Below are positions 33,227-41,797 of a stretch of DNA of 62,819 nt, piece after piece. The number at the start of each line of letters is the position of its first letter. Position 1 is the first letter of the stretch. This DNA comes from RUG023 sp900315435 (lineage in GTDB: Bacteria; Spirochaetota; Spirochaetia; Sphaerochaetales; Sphaerochaetaceae). The notes under the pieces were generated by a model, which worked only from the letters and a program-made list of their open reading frames with translations, was not told the origin of the DNA and searched no databases. A program made the translations under genes and the position numbers. The stretch lies in the NCBI GenBank assembly GCA_902788205.1, contig CADAJJ010000028.1, positions 1 through 62,819 on the forward strand, given 5' to 3'.

Positions 33227-35455
33227 ATGGTGGCGAGACGTACTGGCCAGTTCAAGCGGAGCATGGTGCGCCGCTGGCTCCTCTCGTACCTTGCCGCCAG
33301 CCTGATTCCCGTCATCCTTGCCGTCCTGCTGGGGATTTATTGCACCCGGATTGTCGCCATCAGCGCCCGTGATGGTTCGGCCGTGATGCTGCAGGCGCTC
33401 TCGCGCAGCTTCGACAGCGCGCTCCGTGACGTGGAGACGATCAGCCAAGGGCTGTTGCTGGATGACCGGTTCCTTCCCTACAACTCCGGTTCCACCGAGC
33501 CCACCAGCCTGGAATACTACCAGGCGACGGCTGCCCTGCGCAGTGTCATCCCCCAAGGTCCGGCCAGCGGCGTCATGGTCTTCAATCCGAAGCTTGGCCG
33601 CTATATCGGGCAGGAGCAATGGGGGAATTTCAACGACCTGTATCTGCGCAACGAATACAACCTTGGTCTCTCCCAAGGGGATATCGGCTCCATGTTCGGT
33701 GCCGAGGTGCCGGGTATCCGGCTTTTCAACGCCGATATCCAGTACTCCGGAGGCGACTCAATCAAGCGCGTCTTGGTGATCAAGCCGCTGAATTACGCCC
33801 GTGGGGGCAAGCTGCATGACTGGTATGTGGCCTGTCTGTTCACTTTGGGCGACCTGTTCATGACGCTCTCCTCCGATGAGCGGGATCTGGTGATTCTCCA
33901 AGGGGACCGGGTCCTGTATAGCTTCGCGCAGAGCTATCCGGCCGGTTCCCTCCATCCAGAGCTGTTGACCCACAAGCGGCTTGGGGGCGACCTGGTAGGA
34001 ACCCGCTCCAGCGAGACCGGCCCTTACACCTATGCCATGCTGACCGACCGCAAGGTGATTTTCCATGCGATGGTAGGCTATTTCTGGATGGTGGCGTTGC
34101 TGCTTGGCGGGTCGGTAGTGCTTGGCACCTCTATGCTGCTTTCCCGCTTGCGGCGGGACTGGTCCTCCTACGAGGCCGCCATCAAGGCGAGCGGCACCGA
34201 GATCGACCAGGATGCCGATGCAAAGGACGAGTACCTGCCGTTTGTCAGCTCGATGCAAGGGTTGCAGCAGCAGAAAGAGGGTATGCGGGATGTGATCCGG
34301 CAGCAGACCGAGACGTTGAAGCAGCACACTCTCTCCGAGCTGGTCGAGCATGGCGAGCCGGTGGCTGCCAGGACGCTCGCCGAGTGCGGCATCTTCCTGA
34401 AGGGGGAGAATTTCGTCATCGCCCTCTTCATCCTTGGAGAGCAGGGGGAGCCGAAGGCTTTCGGCGAGTTGCTTTCCTTCGCGCTTTCCGCGGAGGCAGT
34501 ACAGCTTCTTCCGTTTGACAGCTCCCATGGGCTTGCCTATATCCTGAACAGCGAAAAACCGTTGGAGGATACGGCGGTCCGGAAGATCGAGCAGGTTGCC
34601 GAGCGGATGGGCTGCAGGTACGCTGCGGCCTCCAGCAGTGTCGTCGGACTAAACAAACTGGGACAGGCGTACCTTGAGGCGATCAATGTGCTGGAGTACG
34701 AGCGGGGACGGAACATCAACGAGTTCCTGACCTACAGCGACGTCAGGCAGATGACCAGCCAGATCAACTTCACCTACACCACGGAGGCCGAGCTCGCCTT
34801 GGAGAAATCCATCCGGGATGGGGCGGCGATGGAAAGTGTCGCTTTGGTCGACAAGGTCTTTGCGGAGAACCAGGAGTCGGGTGCGAGCCCGAAATGCCTG
34901 CGCTACCTGCTCTTCGCCCTTGCCTCGACCGCCTACCGGACTGCCAGCAAGCTGGATGGACGGTACACCGATGCGCTACCCGAGCTGACCCTGCCCCCGA
35001 TCATCCAGGGGGACAGCCTGGAGCGGAGCCATCGGGAAGTGGACCAGATGGTGCAGAAACTCTGTGAGGCGGTAGCCAAGGTCAACAGCCAGTGTGCCGA
35101 TTCCTCGAGCAAGAGCTACGCGATCTACCAAAGAGCGATGGAGGAGGTCCAGGAGCACTACAGCGAGCAGAACCTGAATGTCAGCCAGTTGGCTGACACG
35201 CTTGGCGTTTCGATTGTATACCTGTCACGGACTTTCAAAAAATATCACACGACGAACATCTCCGACTACATCACCCGCTACCGCCTGTTCATGAGCAAGA
35301 AGCTGCTCTGCGAGGGGCTCAAGGTGGGCGAGGTCGCCCAGCAGTGCGGCTTCGGGAGCCTGAGGACGTACCTCAGGGTCTTCAAGCAGGTGGAACGGGT
35401 GACTCCAGGGCAGTGGCGCGACGGGAGTTCGGCGAAGATGGAGGAGCAAGCATGA
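33227..35455 (+). CDS. Membrane-bound AraC-family regulator (YesS type)
   Basis: The 742-residue protein has a first membrane helix (WLLSYLAASLIPVILAVLLG, about 16-36), an extracellular sensor of about 240 residues, a second helix (about 281-305, MVGYFWMVALLLGGSVVLG), and a cytoplasmic part ending in two AraC helix-turn-helix units (NVSQLADTLGVSIVYLSRTFK and VGEVAQQCGFGSLRTYLRVFK). This layout is shared by regulators next to LplABC-type importers, where it senses an extracellular glycan signal. It probably controls this operon and the divergent GH43 gene. It overlaps the next start by ATGA. Confidence 0.88.
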   Translation: MVARRTGQFKRSMVRRWLLSYLAASLIPVILAVLLGIYCTRIVAISARDGSAVMLQALSRSFDSALRDVETISQGLLLDDRFLPYNSGSTEPTSLEYYQATAALRSVIPQGPASGVMVFNPKLGRYIGQEQWGNFNDLYLRNEYNLGLSQGDIGSMFGAEVPGIRLFNADIQYSGGDSIKRVLVIKPLNYARGGKLHDWYVACLFTLGDLFMTLSSDERDLVILQGDRVLYSFAQSYPAGSLHPELLTHKRLGGDLVGTRSSETGPYTYAMLTDRKVIFHAMVGYFWMVALLLGGSVVLGTSMLLSRLRRDWSSYEAAIKASGTEIDQDADAKDEYLPFVSSMQGLQQQKEGMRDVIRQQTETLKQHTLSELVEHGEPVAARTLAECGIFLKGENFVIALFILGEQGEPKAFGELLSFALSAEAVQLLPFDSSHGLAYILNSEKPLEDTAVRKIEQVAERMGCRYAAASSSVVGLNKLGQAYLEAINVLEYERGRNINEFLTYSDVRQMTSQINFTYTTEAELALEKSIRDGAAMESVALVDKVFAENQESGASPKCLRYLLFALASTAYRTASKLDGRYTDALPELTLPPIIQGDSLERSHREVDQMVQKLCEAVAKVNSQCADSSSKSYAIYQRAMEEVQEHYSEQNLNVSQLADTLGVSIVYLSRTFKKYHTTNISDYITRYRLFMSKKLLCEGLKVGEVAQQCGFGSLRTYLRVFKQVERVTPGQWRDGSSAKMEEQA

Positions 35456-36468
35456 GGGAAGGGAAACTGGTCGTCGCGGTAGTCGGTTGCGGGGCAGTCA
35501 GCCGCAACCACGGGAAGGCGATCAAGCAAAGCGGCCGCGCGGTGCTGAAATATGCGGTAGATATCGACGGGGAGAAGGCGATGGCCTTCAGCCAGAACTA
35601 TGGAGGTGAGCCGACCGGCAACCTCGATCTTGTCCTTCGCGACCCGGAGGTGGACGTGGTGCATGTCGTCACGCCCCATTTCACCCATCCCGAGCTGGCG
35701 ATCCGGGCTATGGAGGCTGGCAAGGATGTCTTCTGCGAGAAGCCGCTTGCCATCCATGTCAGCGACGGCAGACGGATGATCGAGGTGGCGAAACGGACAG
35801 GCCGGAAGCTCAATGTCTGTTTCCAGAACCGTCTGAACGACAGTTCGGTCGAGGCGAAGGCCATTATCGGCCAAGGTACGTATGGCAAGGTGGTCAGCGC
35901 CGCTGCGCTGGTGCGCTGGGACCGGGGTGGAACCTATTATTCGGAGAGCCCGTGGCGGGGCAGATACGAGACCGAGGGTGGCTCCTGCATTATCAACCAG
36001 TCGATCCATACCCTTGACCTATTGCAGTATCTCTGCGGCCGGGTGGTTGCGGTCAGTGCCGTCGATGCGCACCTGAGGGAATCACGGGATTACGAGACCG
36101 AGGATTCCGTCATGGCGAATTTCCGGTTCGAGGGCGGAGCTACCGCCGTCGGCTCCTTCACCAACTGTGCAGCTGGCTTCAAGACCACCAGAATCGAAAT
36201 CGTGCTTGAGCGCGCCCGCCTGACCATCGAGCAAGGGTCGCTGACCGTAGCTATGCCAGATGGCGGGACCATCGTCCACACGAGCGCCGTCGCCCACGGC
36301 GAGAAGAGCGAGTGGGGGCTTTCCCATGGAAGGATGATCGAGGCATTCTACCGGAGCGTCCTGGACGGCACTCCGGTGCCGGTGGACGCTGAAAGCGCGC
36401 TCGAGGCGGTGAAGATTGTCAACGCCATCCAGTATTCGAAGGGCAGGGAAGTCCTGCTGGAAAAGTGA
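35452..36468 (+). CDS. Gfo/Idh/MocA family oxidoreductase (third)
   Basis: A 338-residue dehydrogenase: VVAVVGCGAVSRNHGKAIK (Rossmann), CEKPLAIHVSDGRRM (EKP motif), and GGSCIINQSIHTLDLLQYLCG with the conserved His. The start ATG lies in the ATGA overlap with the regulator gene. It is shorter than the other two family members and differs in sequence, so the operon has three distinct dehydrogenases of this fold rather than a recent duplication. Confidence 0.9.
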   Translation: MREGKLVVAVVGCGAVSRNHGKAIKQSGRAVLKYAVDIDGEKAMAFSQNYGGEPTGNLDLVLRDPEVDVVHVVTPHFTHPELAIRAMEAGKDVFCEKPLAIHVSDGRRMIEVAKRTGRKLNVCFQNRLNDSSVEAKAIIGQGTYGKVVSAAALVRWDRGGTYYSESPWRGRYETEGGSCIINQSIHTLDLLQYLCGRVVAVSAVDAHLRESRDYETEDSVMANFRFEGGATAVGSFTNCAAGFKTTRIEIVLERARLTIEQGSLTVAMPDGGTIVHTSAVAHGEKSEWGLSHGRMIEAFYRSVLDGTPVPVDAESALEAVKIVNAIQYSKGREVLLEK

Positions 36469-36478
36469 GGAAATGAAG

Positions 36479-37246
36479 ATGAGGAAAGTTGCGCTGGTGA
36501 CCGGAGGCAGCCGTGGCATCGGCTTCGGAATTGTCCGGAAATTGACCGGTGAGGGATATCGGGTGGTTGCCGTGGGTACCCATCCGCTGACACCGGATGA
36601 CGACCGGTTCAAGTCGTTCAAGGCCGAGGATTTCGCCTATGTGGCAGGCTCGATCGCCGATCATGGGGACCGGATCCGGATTGTGGACGAGACCGTGGAG
36701 CGTTTCGGGCGGATCGATGTGCTGGTCAACAACGCCGGAGTCGCTCCCAAGGAACGCAAGGACCTGCTGGAGATGACGGAAGAGAGCTGGGACCGGGTCA
36801 TCGGCACCAATACCAAGGGGAACATGTTCCTGACCCAGCTGGTTGCCCGGCAGATGCTGGCGCAGCCGATGCTCGAGGGAGCCAGGAAGCGCGGCACGAT
36901 CATCAATGTCTCCTCCTGCTCCGCCGACGTGGTCTCCGTCAACCGGGGCGAGTACTGTGTCAGCAAGGCGGGCGTCTCGATGCTGACCAAGCTGTATGCC
37001 GCCGACCTGGCGGGCAAGGGAATCCTGGTCATGGAGGTCCGCCCCGGGGTGATCATGACCGACATGACCAGTGTCGTGAAGGAGAAGTACGACAAGTTGA
37101 TTGCCGGTGGCCTGTTCCCCATCGGCCGATGGGGATACCCGGAAGACGTGGCAAACGCCGTCGCCGCCTTTGCGAGCGACTCGTTCCTGTATTCGACAGG
37201 GAACTACATCGACATCGATGGAGGGTTCCACCTGCAGAGCCTGTAA
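36479..37246 (+). CDS. Short-chain dehydrogenase/reductase, FabG-like
   Basis: A 255-residue classical SDR: GGSRGIGFGI is the cofactor loop (TGxxxGxG form), NNAGVAPKER the NAG motif, and YCVSKAG contains the catalytic Tyr-x3-Lys pair with the preceding Ser. The C-terminus GNYIDIDGGFHLQSL is standard. I start at ATG 36479 since TGAGG at 36466-36470 is eight bases away; ATG 36473 would be too close. In this operon it most likely reduces or oxidises a sugar ketone, not a fatty-acyl substrate. Confidence 0.88.
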   Translation: MRKVALVTGGSRGIGFGIVRKLTGEGYRVVAVGTHPLTPDDDRFKSFKAEDFAYVAGSIADHGDRIRIVDETVERFGRIDVLVNNAGVAPKERKDLLEMTEESWDRVIGTNTKGNMFLTQLVARQMLAQPMLEGARKRGTIINVSSCSADVVSVNRGEYCVSKAGVSMLTKLYAADLAGKGILVMEVRPGVIMTDMTSVVKEKYDKLIAGGLFPIGRWGYPEDVANAVAAFASDSFLYSTGNYIDIDGGFHLQSL

Positions 37247-37249
37247 CGT

Positions 37250-39091
37250 ATGCGAGAGAATTTTTCCACATTGATTGTCGGCTATGGAGCGGCGGCGCTT
37301 CGCTGTGCCGACGCGCTGTACCGGATGGGTTTCCGCTCAATCGCCTTGGTTTGCGAGCGTCGGGCCTGGGGCACCAGCCGCAATACCGGCAGCGACAAGC
37401 AGACCTATTACAAATTGCAGTTGGGCGGGTCGGAAGGCGACTCGGTCAGGCAGATGGCGTCGATGCTTTTTTCCGGTGGGGCGGTTGATGGCGAGCACGC
37501 CATGCAGGAGGCGGCGCTTTCCGCGGAAAGCTTTCTCCACCTGGTCGACCTGGGTGTCCCGTTTCCCCGCAACCGCTGGGGTGAGTATATCGGCTATCGT
37601 ACCGACCACGACGAGGCAAAGCGGGCGACCAGCGCCGGTCCCTACACCAGCCGCTTTATGGTCGAGGCTCTGGAGCGTGCCCTGGATGGCAAGGTGACCG
37701 TCCTAGAGCACGAGCAGCTGTGCAAGATTCTGGTGGACGGGGGACAGGCCAAGGGCATTGTCTGTTTCAACGACCAGGTGGGGCAGTTCGATACGTTCTA
37801 CGCTACCCATATCGTCTTGGCTACCGGTGGTCCTGCCCACTGCTTCGAAAGCAGTGTCTACCCGGCCAGCCAGCATGGGGCGAGCGGGATCGCCTACCTT
37901 GCCGGTTGCCAGGGCCGGAACTTGACCGAGTGGCAGCAGGGGCTTGCGAGCCTGCGTCCCCGTTGGAACGTCAGCGGCACCTATATGCAGGCCATTCCCC
38001 GGTTTGTCTCCACCGACGCGGATGGGGGCGATGCAAGGGAATTCCTGCTGGCGGAGCCGAAGGTGAGCCCGAGCCTGGTGTTCCTGAAAGGATACCAGTG
38101 GCCATTTGATGTAGAGAAGGCGATGGAAGGTTCGAGCCTGATCGACCTTTTGGTAGCCGACGAGATCCGCAGGGGACGAAAGGTCTGGCTCGATTTCCGG
38201 ACCAACCCCGGCAATCTCAAGTTCGAGGCGCTTTCCCTTGAGGCGAGGGAGTACCTTGTCCAGGCGGATGCCTTGTCCGGGACGCCGATCCAGCGTCTGA
38301 GAAAGATGAACGAGCCGGCCTACCAGTTCTACAAGGATCACGGGGTCGACCTCGAGGAGGAGATGCTGGAAATCGCCTTGTGCGTGCAGCACTCCAATGG
38401 CGGGATTTCCGTGGATGGCTCGTGGATGAGCGATGTGAAGGAACTGTATGTCATCGGCGAGGCTGCCTGCACCCATGGCATCAAGCGTCCTGGCGGCAGC
38501 GCCCTGAATGCAAGCCAGGTGGGAGCCTTGAAGGCTGCCCGTTCGATTGCCAGGAAGCCCGAGACGGTGGCGGAGATGGGACCTGAGGACACGACGCTGG
38601 AGGGCGAAGTGGTCATGGCCATGACCGGAGAGGACCGTGCGGGCACGTTGCTCGGGGAAATCACCCACGCCATGACGCAGAACGCCGCGGTGGTCAGGGA
38701 CAAGGCAGCGATCGAGCCCTTGCTGCAGCGGGTAGAGTCAGTCCTTGCTGATTGGCCTAGGCAGGCGACTATTGCCGGCAGGGAGGAAATCGGCCTGTTC
38801 TTCCGGCTGAAGGATGTGCTTGCCGCGAGCAGGGAAATACTGGTTGCCATGCAGGACTATATCGACCGGGGCATGCCGAGCCGTGGCTCGAGCCTCTATA
38901 CCGATAGCAGGGGAAAGAAGCCGAGCGAATCGCTTCCCGACAGTTTTCGTTTCCGGACCGGAGATGTCCAGGCCGGCCTGACCCAGGTAGTCAGGGGAAA
39001 CAAGGCAATCTGGAGGCCGGTCCATCCGCTTCCCGCGGGAGAAGACTTCTTCGAAGTGGTCTGGAAAGAGTTCCGTGAAGGTAAGGGGTAA
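37250..39091 (+). CDS. FAD-dependent oxidoreductase, fumarate-reductase-flavoprotein-like
   Basis: A 613-residue flavoprotein. The N-terminus STLIVGYGAAALRCADALY is an FAD dinucleotide fold, followed by RNTGSDKQTYYKLQLGG and HIVLATGGPAH. The segment ELYVIGEAACTHGIKRPGGSALNASQVG is the FAD/substrate C-terminal signature seen in SdhA/FrdA/AprA relatives. The C-terminal 180 residues are helical. No iron-sulphur partner subunit is adjacent except the ferredoxin-fused protein at 25223. It starts four bases after the SDR stop and is last in the operon. Confidence 0.8.
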   Translation: MRENFSTLIVGYGAAALRCADALYRMGFRSIALVCERRAWGTSRNTGSDKQTYYKLQLGGSEGDSVRQMASMLFSGGAVDGEHAMQEAALSAESFLHLVDLGVPFPRNRWGEYIGYRTDHDEAKRATSAGPYTSRFMVEALERALDGKVTVLEHEQLCKILVDGGQAKGIVCFNDQVGQFDTFYATHIVLATGGPAHCFESSVYPASQHGASGIAYLAGCQGRNLTEWQQGLASLRPRWNVSGTYMQAIPRFVSTDADGGDAREFLLAEPKVSPSLVFLKGYQWPFDVEKAMEGSSLIDLLVADEIRRGRKVWLDFRTNPGNLKFEALSLEAREYLVQADALSGTPIQRLRKMNEPAYQFYKDHGVDLEEEMLEIALCVQHSNGGISVDGSWMSDVKELYVIGEAACTHGIKRPGGSALNASQVGALKAARSIARKPETVAEMGPEDTTLEGEVVMAMTGEDRAGTLLGEITHAMTQNAAVVRDKAAIEPLLQRVESVLADWPRQATIAGREEIGLFFRLKDVLAASREILVAMQDYIDRGMPSRGSSLYTDSRGKKPSESLPDSFRFRTGDVQAGLTQVVRGNKAIWRPVHPLPAGEDFFEVVWKEFREGKG

Positions 39092-39100
39092 CGCCCTCCG

Positions 39101-40270
39101 TCACGTCTTCTTTGCGTTCCACTGGCGGAACTGCTCGAACTCGCTCAGGCCTTCGGTGGCGTGTTCCATGCTTGGCAAGGGTGGTCCCATGGGTACGATG
39201 AAGCCGCCGTTGTACCATTGGGGAATCGAGCAGACCCATCGGATGCAGGCGCCGCAAAAGTCGTCCAGCTCCTTCCCGTCGGAAAACGAGAGGGCCCATG
39301 TGTCGCACAACTCCGACAGGGTTTCTTCTGGCGTATGGCCTGTGCGGGCCATGAAGGCGAGCTGCTCGATGAACTCATCGATATCCTCCGGGTACATCTC
39401 CTGCTTGACCTTCAGTGTGTGCCGCAGATTTGCCAACAGGAGAGTAGGCTCTTGGTAGAGGGGGTCGGACCACTTCAGAAACTCTTCCCTCGTCGACGGG
39501 TGGAAGCATCCTTCCCCACGACGTTGCCCGTCGATCAGGGCCGCGATGAGTTCGCCTGGATCGGGGTCGAAGAGTGGGATGTCCTCGTGGACGACAATCC
39601 TGTCTTCGATGGAAGATGGACTGATTGGTCTGGCAGAGAGGTCGTCATACCCGATAAGGAAGCAGTCGAGGCTGTCGTCATGACGCAGAATCTCGGCGAC
39701 CTCATAAAACCGTTTTGTGTCGAATTCCTCCTCGTAGGACTGCATGATCGCCTCCACCATAGGAAGCGGACAGAGCCCGTACAGGTTTGCCGCGGCGCAG
39801 AGGTACCGACGTTCCCGCTCGACGAATCGAAAGGGAAAAGGGGCAAGGGCATCCCGTACCGTCTCCAGACGCCAAGGAACCGGGATGACCGAGGAAGGCC
39901 AAGGGACGCTCGAACCATGGGTGCGGACGACACGCGGAACATCGACCTGCGTGTGCAGGATTTTCTTCACCCGTACCAGATATGTGTAGGCGCGCTCGCT
40001 GTTCTGGACGAAGAGAAAGCGGTCTCCTTCCGCAACATGGAACTTTCCGAGAAGAGTGTCGGCGCTCTCGCACGAACCTGCAGTGCCGTAGCGGCGTGCT
40101 TCCTGGCGATCCTCGAAATACCAGTCGCTCGGCTCCAGGTTCAAAGCTGGCGCGACAATACGCTGGAGTACCGACAAGGGACAGGACAGGCCGCATTCGA
40201 CGTGTATCCAGCATCCCCTTCCGTCGCTGATGGAAAGCAATAGGCTGTTCATTTCTTTACAATCTTGCAC
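39101..40270 (-). CDS. Hypothetical protein, pRiA4b ORF-3-like N-terminal region
   Basis: The 389-residue product is not firmly assigned. Its N-terminal 130 residues (WIHVECGLSCPLSVLQRIVAP, then LLGKFHVAEGDRFLFVQNS and TYLVRVKKIL) weakly resemble the plasmid pRiA4b ORF-3 fold, which has a similar GD-x-F-x-Y-x-Y-D strand pattern. The rest is acidic, with DPDPGELIAALIDGQRRGEG and a C-terminal segment containing Cys (DDFCGACIRWVC). GTG at 40270 has a good GGAG on the minus strand; ATG at 40252 is the alternative. Its end is nine bases from the convergent FAD protein gene. Confidence 0.5.
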   Translation of the reverse strand: MQDCKEMNSLLLSISDGRGCWIHVECGLSCPLSVLQRIVAPALNLEPSDWYFEDRQEARRYGTAGSCESADTLLGKFHVAEGDRFLFVQNSERAYTYLVRVKKILHTQVDVPRVVRTHGSSVPWPSSVIPVPWRLETVRDALAPFPFRFVERERRYLCAAANLYGLCPLPMVEAIMQSYEEEFDTKRFYEVAEILRHDDSLDCFLIGYDDLSARPISPSSIEDRIVVHEDIPLFDPDPGELIAALIDGQRRGEGCFHPSTREEFLKWSDPLYQEPTLLLANLRHTLKVKQEMYPEDIDEFIEQLAFMARTGHTPEETLSELCDTWALSFSDGKELDDFCGACIRWVCSIPQWYNGGFIVPMGPPLPSMEHATEGLSEFEQFRQWNAKKT

Positions 40271-40317
40271 AATCCGCTCCGTTTGCCAACGGGCCGGGAA
40301 TTGGCTAGAGTGGTGTC

Positions 40318-41286
40318 ATGATCATCAGCGCCAGCATGCGGACCGACATCCCAGCCTTTTACAGCCGGTGGTTCCTCAACAGGATCCGGGAAGGGTTTGT
40401 CCTGGTGCGGTCGCCGTACAATCCCACGCTGGTCAGCAGATACGTGCTCGACCCAAAGGTGGTGGACCTGATTTCGTTCTGCACGAAGAATCCCGAGCCG
40501 CTTCTCGGGCATGTGTCCGAGCTTGCTTCCTTCCGCCAGTATTGGTTTGTCACCATCACCCCCTACGGGCATGCTGTCGAGCCTGCTGTCCCGGAGAAGC
40601 GTCAGGTCATCCGTTCCACCCATGCCTTGGCACGTGTGGTGGGAAAGGGCAGGATCGCTTGGCGCTACGACCCGGTCCTGATTACCAGCCGGTATACCAC
40701 CAGCTATCACCTGAAAGCGTTTGAGACGATGTGCTCGCTGCTAGAGGGGGCGACGGAGGTCGTAGTGGTCAGTTTTCTGGACCTCTACCCGAAAACGCTG
40801 AGGAATTTCCCTGAAGCCAGGGCCGTGACCCAAGAGGAGCAGGAGGTGCTTGTGCGGGCCATGGTGCCCATGGCCCGTAGGCACGGCATGCGTCTCAGAC
40901 TCTGCTATGAAAATCAGGCCCTTGGGCGTTTCGGGGCTGACACGCAAGGTTGCATGACCAAGTCCATTTTGGATCAGGCTTTCGGGATCACGCTCGATCC
41001 TCCCAAGGGAGTTGGCGTCAGGGCAGGATGCGACTGCTTGCTGGGCGGGGATATCGGGGCCTATTCCTGTTGCCTGCATGGCTGTTCCTACTGCTATGCC
41101 AATGAAAACAAGAGGATTGCCGAGGAACGGTATCGGATGCACAATCCGGACTCGCCATTGCTTATCGGTGGCCTTCAGGACGGGGACCGTGTCCATCAGG
41201 TGGAGCAGCGCAGCTGGATTGACGGCCAGATGGTCCTGGGGCTTGCAGTTGATGGAAGACGAAGCAACCAGGTTCATGGCTGTTGA
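40318..41286 (+). CDS. DUF1848 family protein
   Basis: This 322-residue protein matches the DUF1848 pattern: IISASMRTDIPAFYSRWFLNRI at the start, ISFCTKNPEPLL, then WRYDPVLI and the Cys-rich C-terminal CDCLLGGDIGAYSCCLHGCSYCYAN, which looks like a metal or iron-sulphur site and resembles radical-SAM-related SPASM-like Cys groups. HNPDSPLLIGGLQDGDRVHQVEQRSWIDGQ is the usual end; about 18 further residues run on past it into the convergent tag gene. TTGCCA (40282-40287) and TAGAGT (40306-40311) form a possible promoter that would make the mRNA leaderless. The function of the family is not known to me. Confidence 0.85.
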   Translation: MIISASMRTDIPAFYSRWFLNRIREGFVLVRSPYNPTLVSRYVLDPKVVDLISFCTKNPEPLLGHVSELASFRQYWFVTITPYGHAVEPAVPEKRQVIRSTHALARVVGKGRIAWRYDPVLITSRYTTSYHLKAFETMCSLLEGATEVVVVSFLDLYPKTLRNFPEARAVTQEEQEVLVRAMVPMARRHGMRLRLCYENQALGRFGADTQGCMTKSILDQAFGITLDPPKGVGVRAGCDCLLGGDIGAYSCCLHGCSYCYANENKRIAEERYRMHNPDSPLLIGGLQDGDRVHQVEQRSWIDGQMVLGLAVDGRRSNQVHGC

Positions 41287-41797
41287 TCTGACCGTAGGCC
41301 TGCATGAAACTGTACAGGGTGACGCTTCCTGCGAACTTGATTCCACGCCGCTTCATGTCGATGGCCATGGCGTCGCTTGCGGCGTTGCGGGTGACCGACG
41401 GGTCGACGACCAGTGTCCTACCATCGGTAAACGACCACAGGTAGCGGTCGAAGGAGCCGAATTCGGAGATGATGGAAAGGACGATGTTCGCATTGTTGAT
41501 TGCCGCAAGGATTTTCAACCTGCTCCGGATGATCGAGGGGTCGGCGAGCAGGCGTTCCACGTCTCTTTGTCCGTAGGCAGCGATTTTGTGGAGGTCGAAG
41601 CCGTCGAAAGCGTTCCGGAAAGACTCCCGCTTGTGGAGGATGCAGGACCAGGAAAGACCTGCCTGAAAAAGCTCGAGCAGGAAGAGTTCGTAAAGCTTTT
41701 TGTCGTCATGCTCGGGCCGGCCCCATTCCTCGTCATGGTAGGCGAGGTAGAGGGGGTCCTTCTGATACCTTCCGTGGCAGCGTGGCAGGTCGTTCAT
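41162..41797 (-). CDS. tag: DNA-3-methyladenine glycosylase I
   Basis: A 211-residue base-excision repair enzyme. YHDEEWGRPEHDDKKLYELFLLELFQAGLSW is diagnostic; the zinc-binding snap uses Cys7, His21, His174 and Cys178, all present. It removes 3-methyladenine from alkylated DNA. Tag proteins normally end near residue 185; here 26 low-complexity Pro/Gly/Ser residues follow, because the frame reads into the 3' end of the convergent DUF1848 gene (125 bases overlap). It overlaps the next minus gene by four bases (stop/start). Confidence 0.92.
   Translation of the reverse strand: MNDLPRCHGRYQKDPLYLAYHDEEWGRPEHDDKKLYELFLLELFQAGLSWSCILHKRESFRNAFDGFDLHKIAAYGQRDVERLLADPSIIRSRLKILAAINNANIVLSIISEFGSFDRYLWSFTDGRTLVVDPSVTRNAASDAMAIDMKRRGIKFAGSVTLYSFMQAYGQINSHEPGCFVFHQLQAPGPSGRQSSCAAPPDGHGPRPEGHR

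Noticed and set aside
40261..40272. AATCTTGCACAA shared with 58207-58218
   Set aside because: A 12-base match between two points in a 63-kb window is expected many times by chance, and the surroundings are unrelated.
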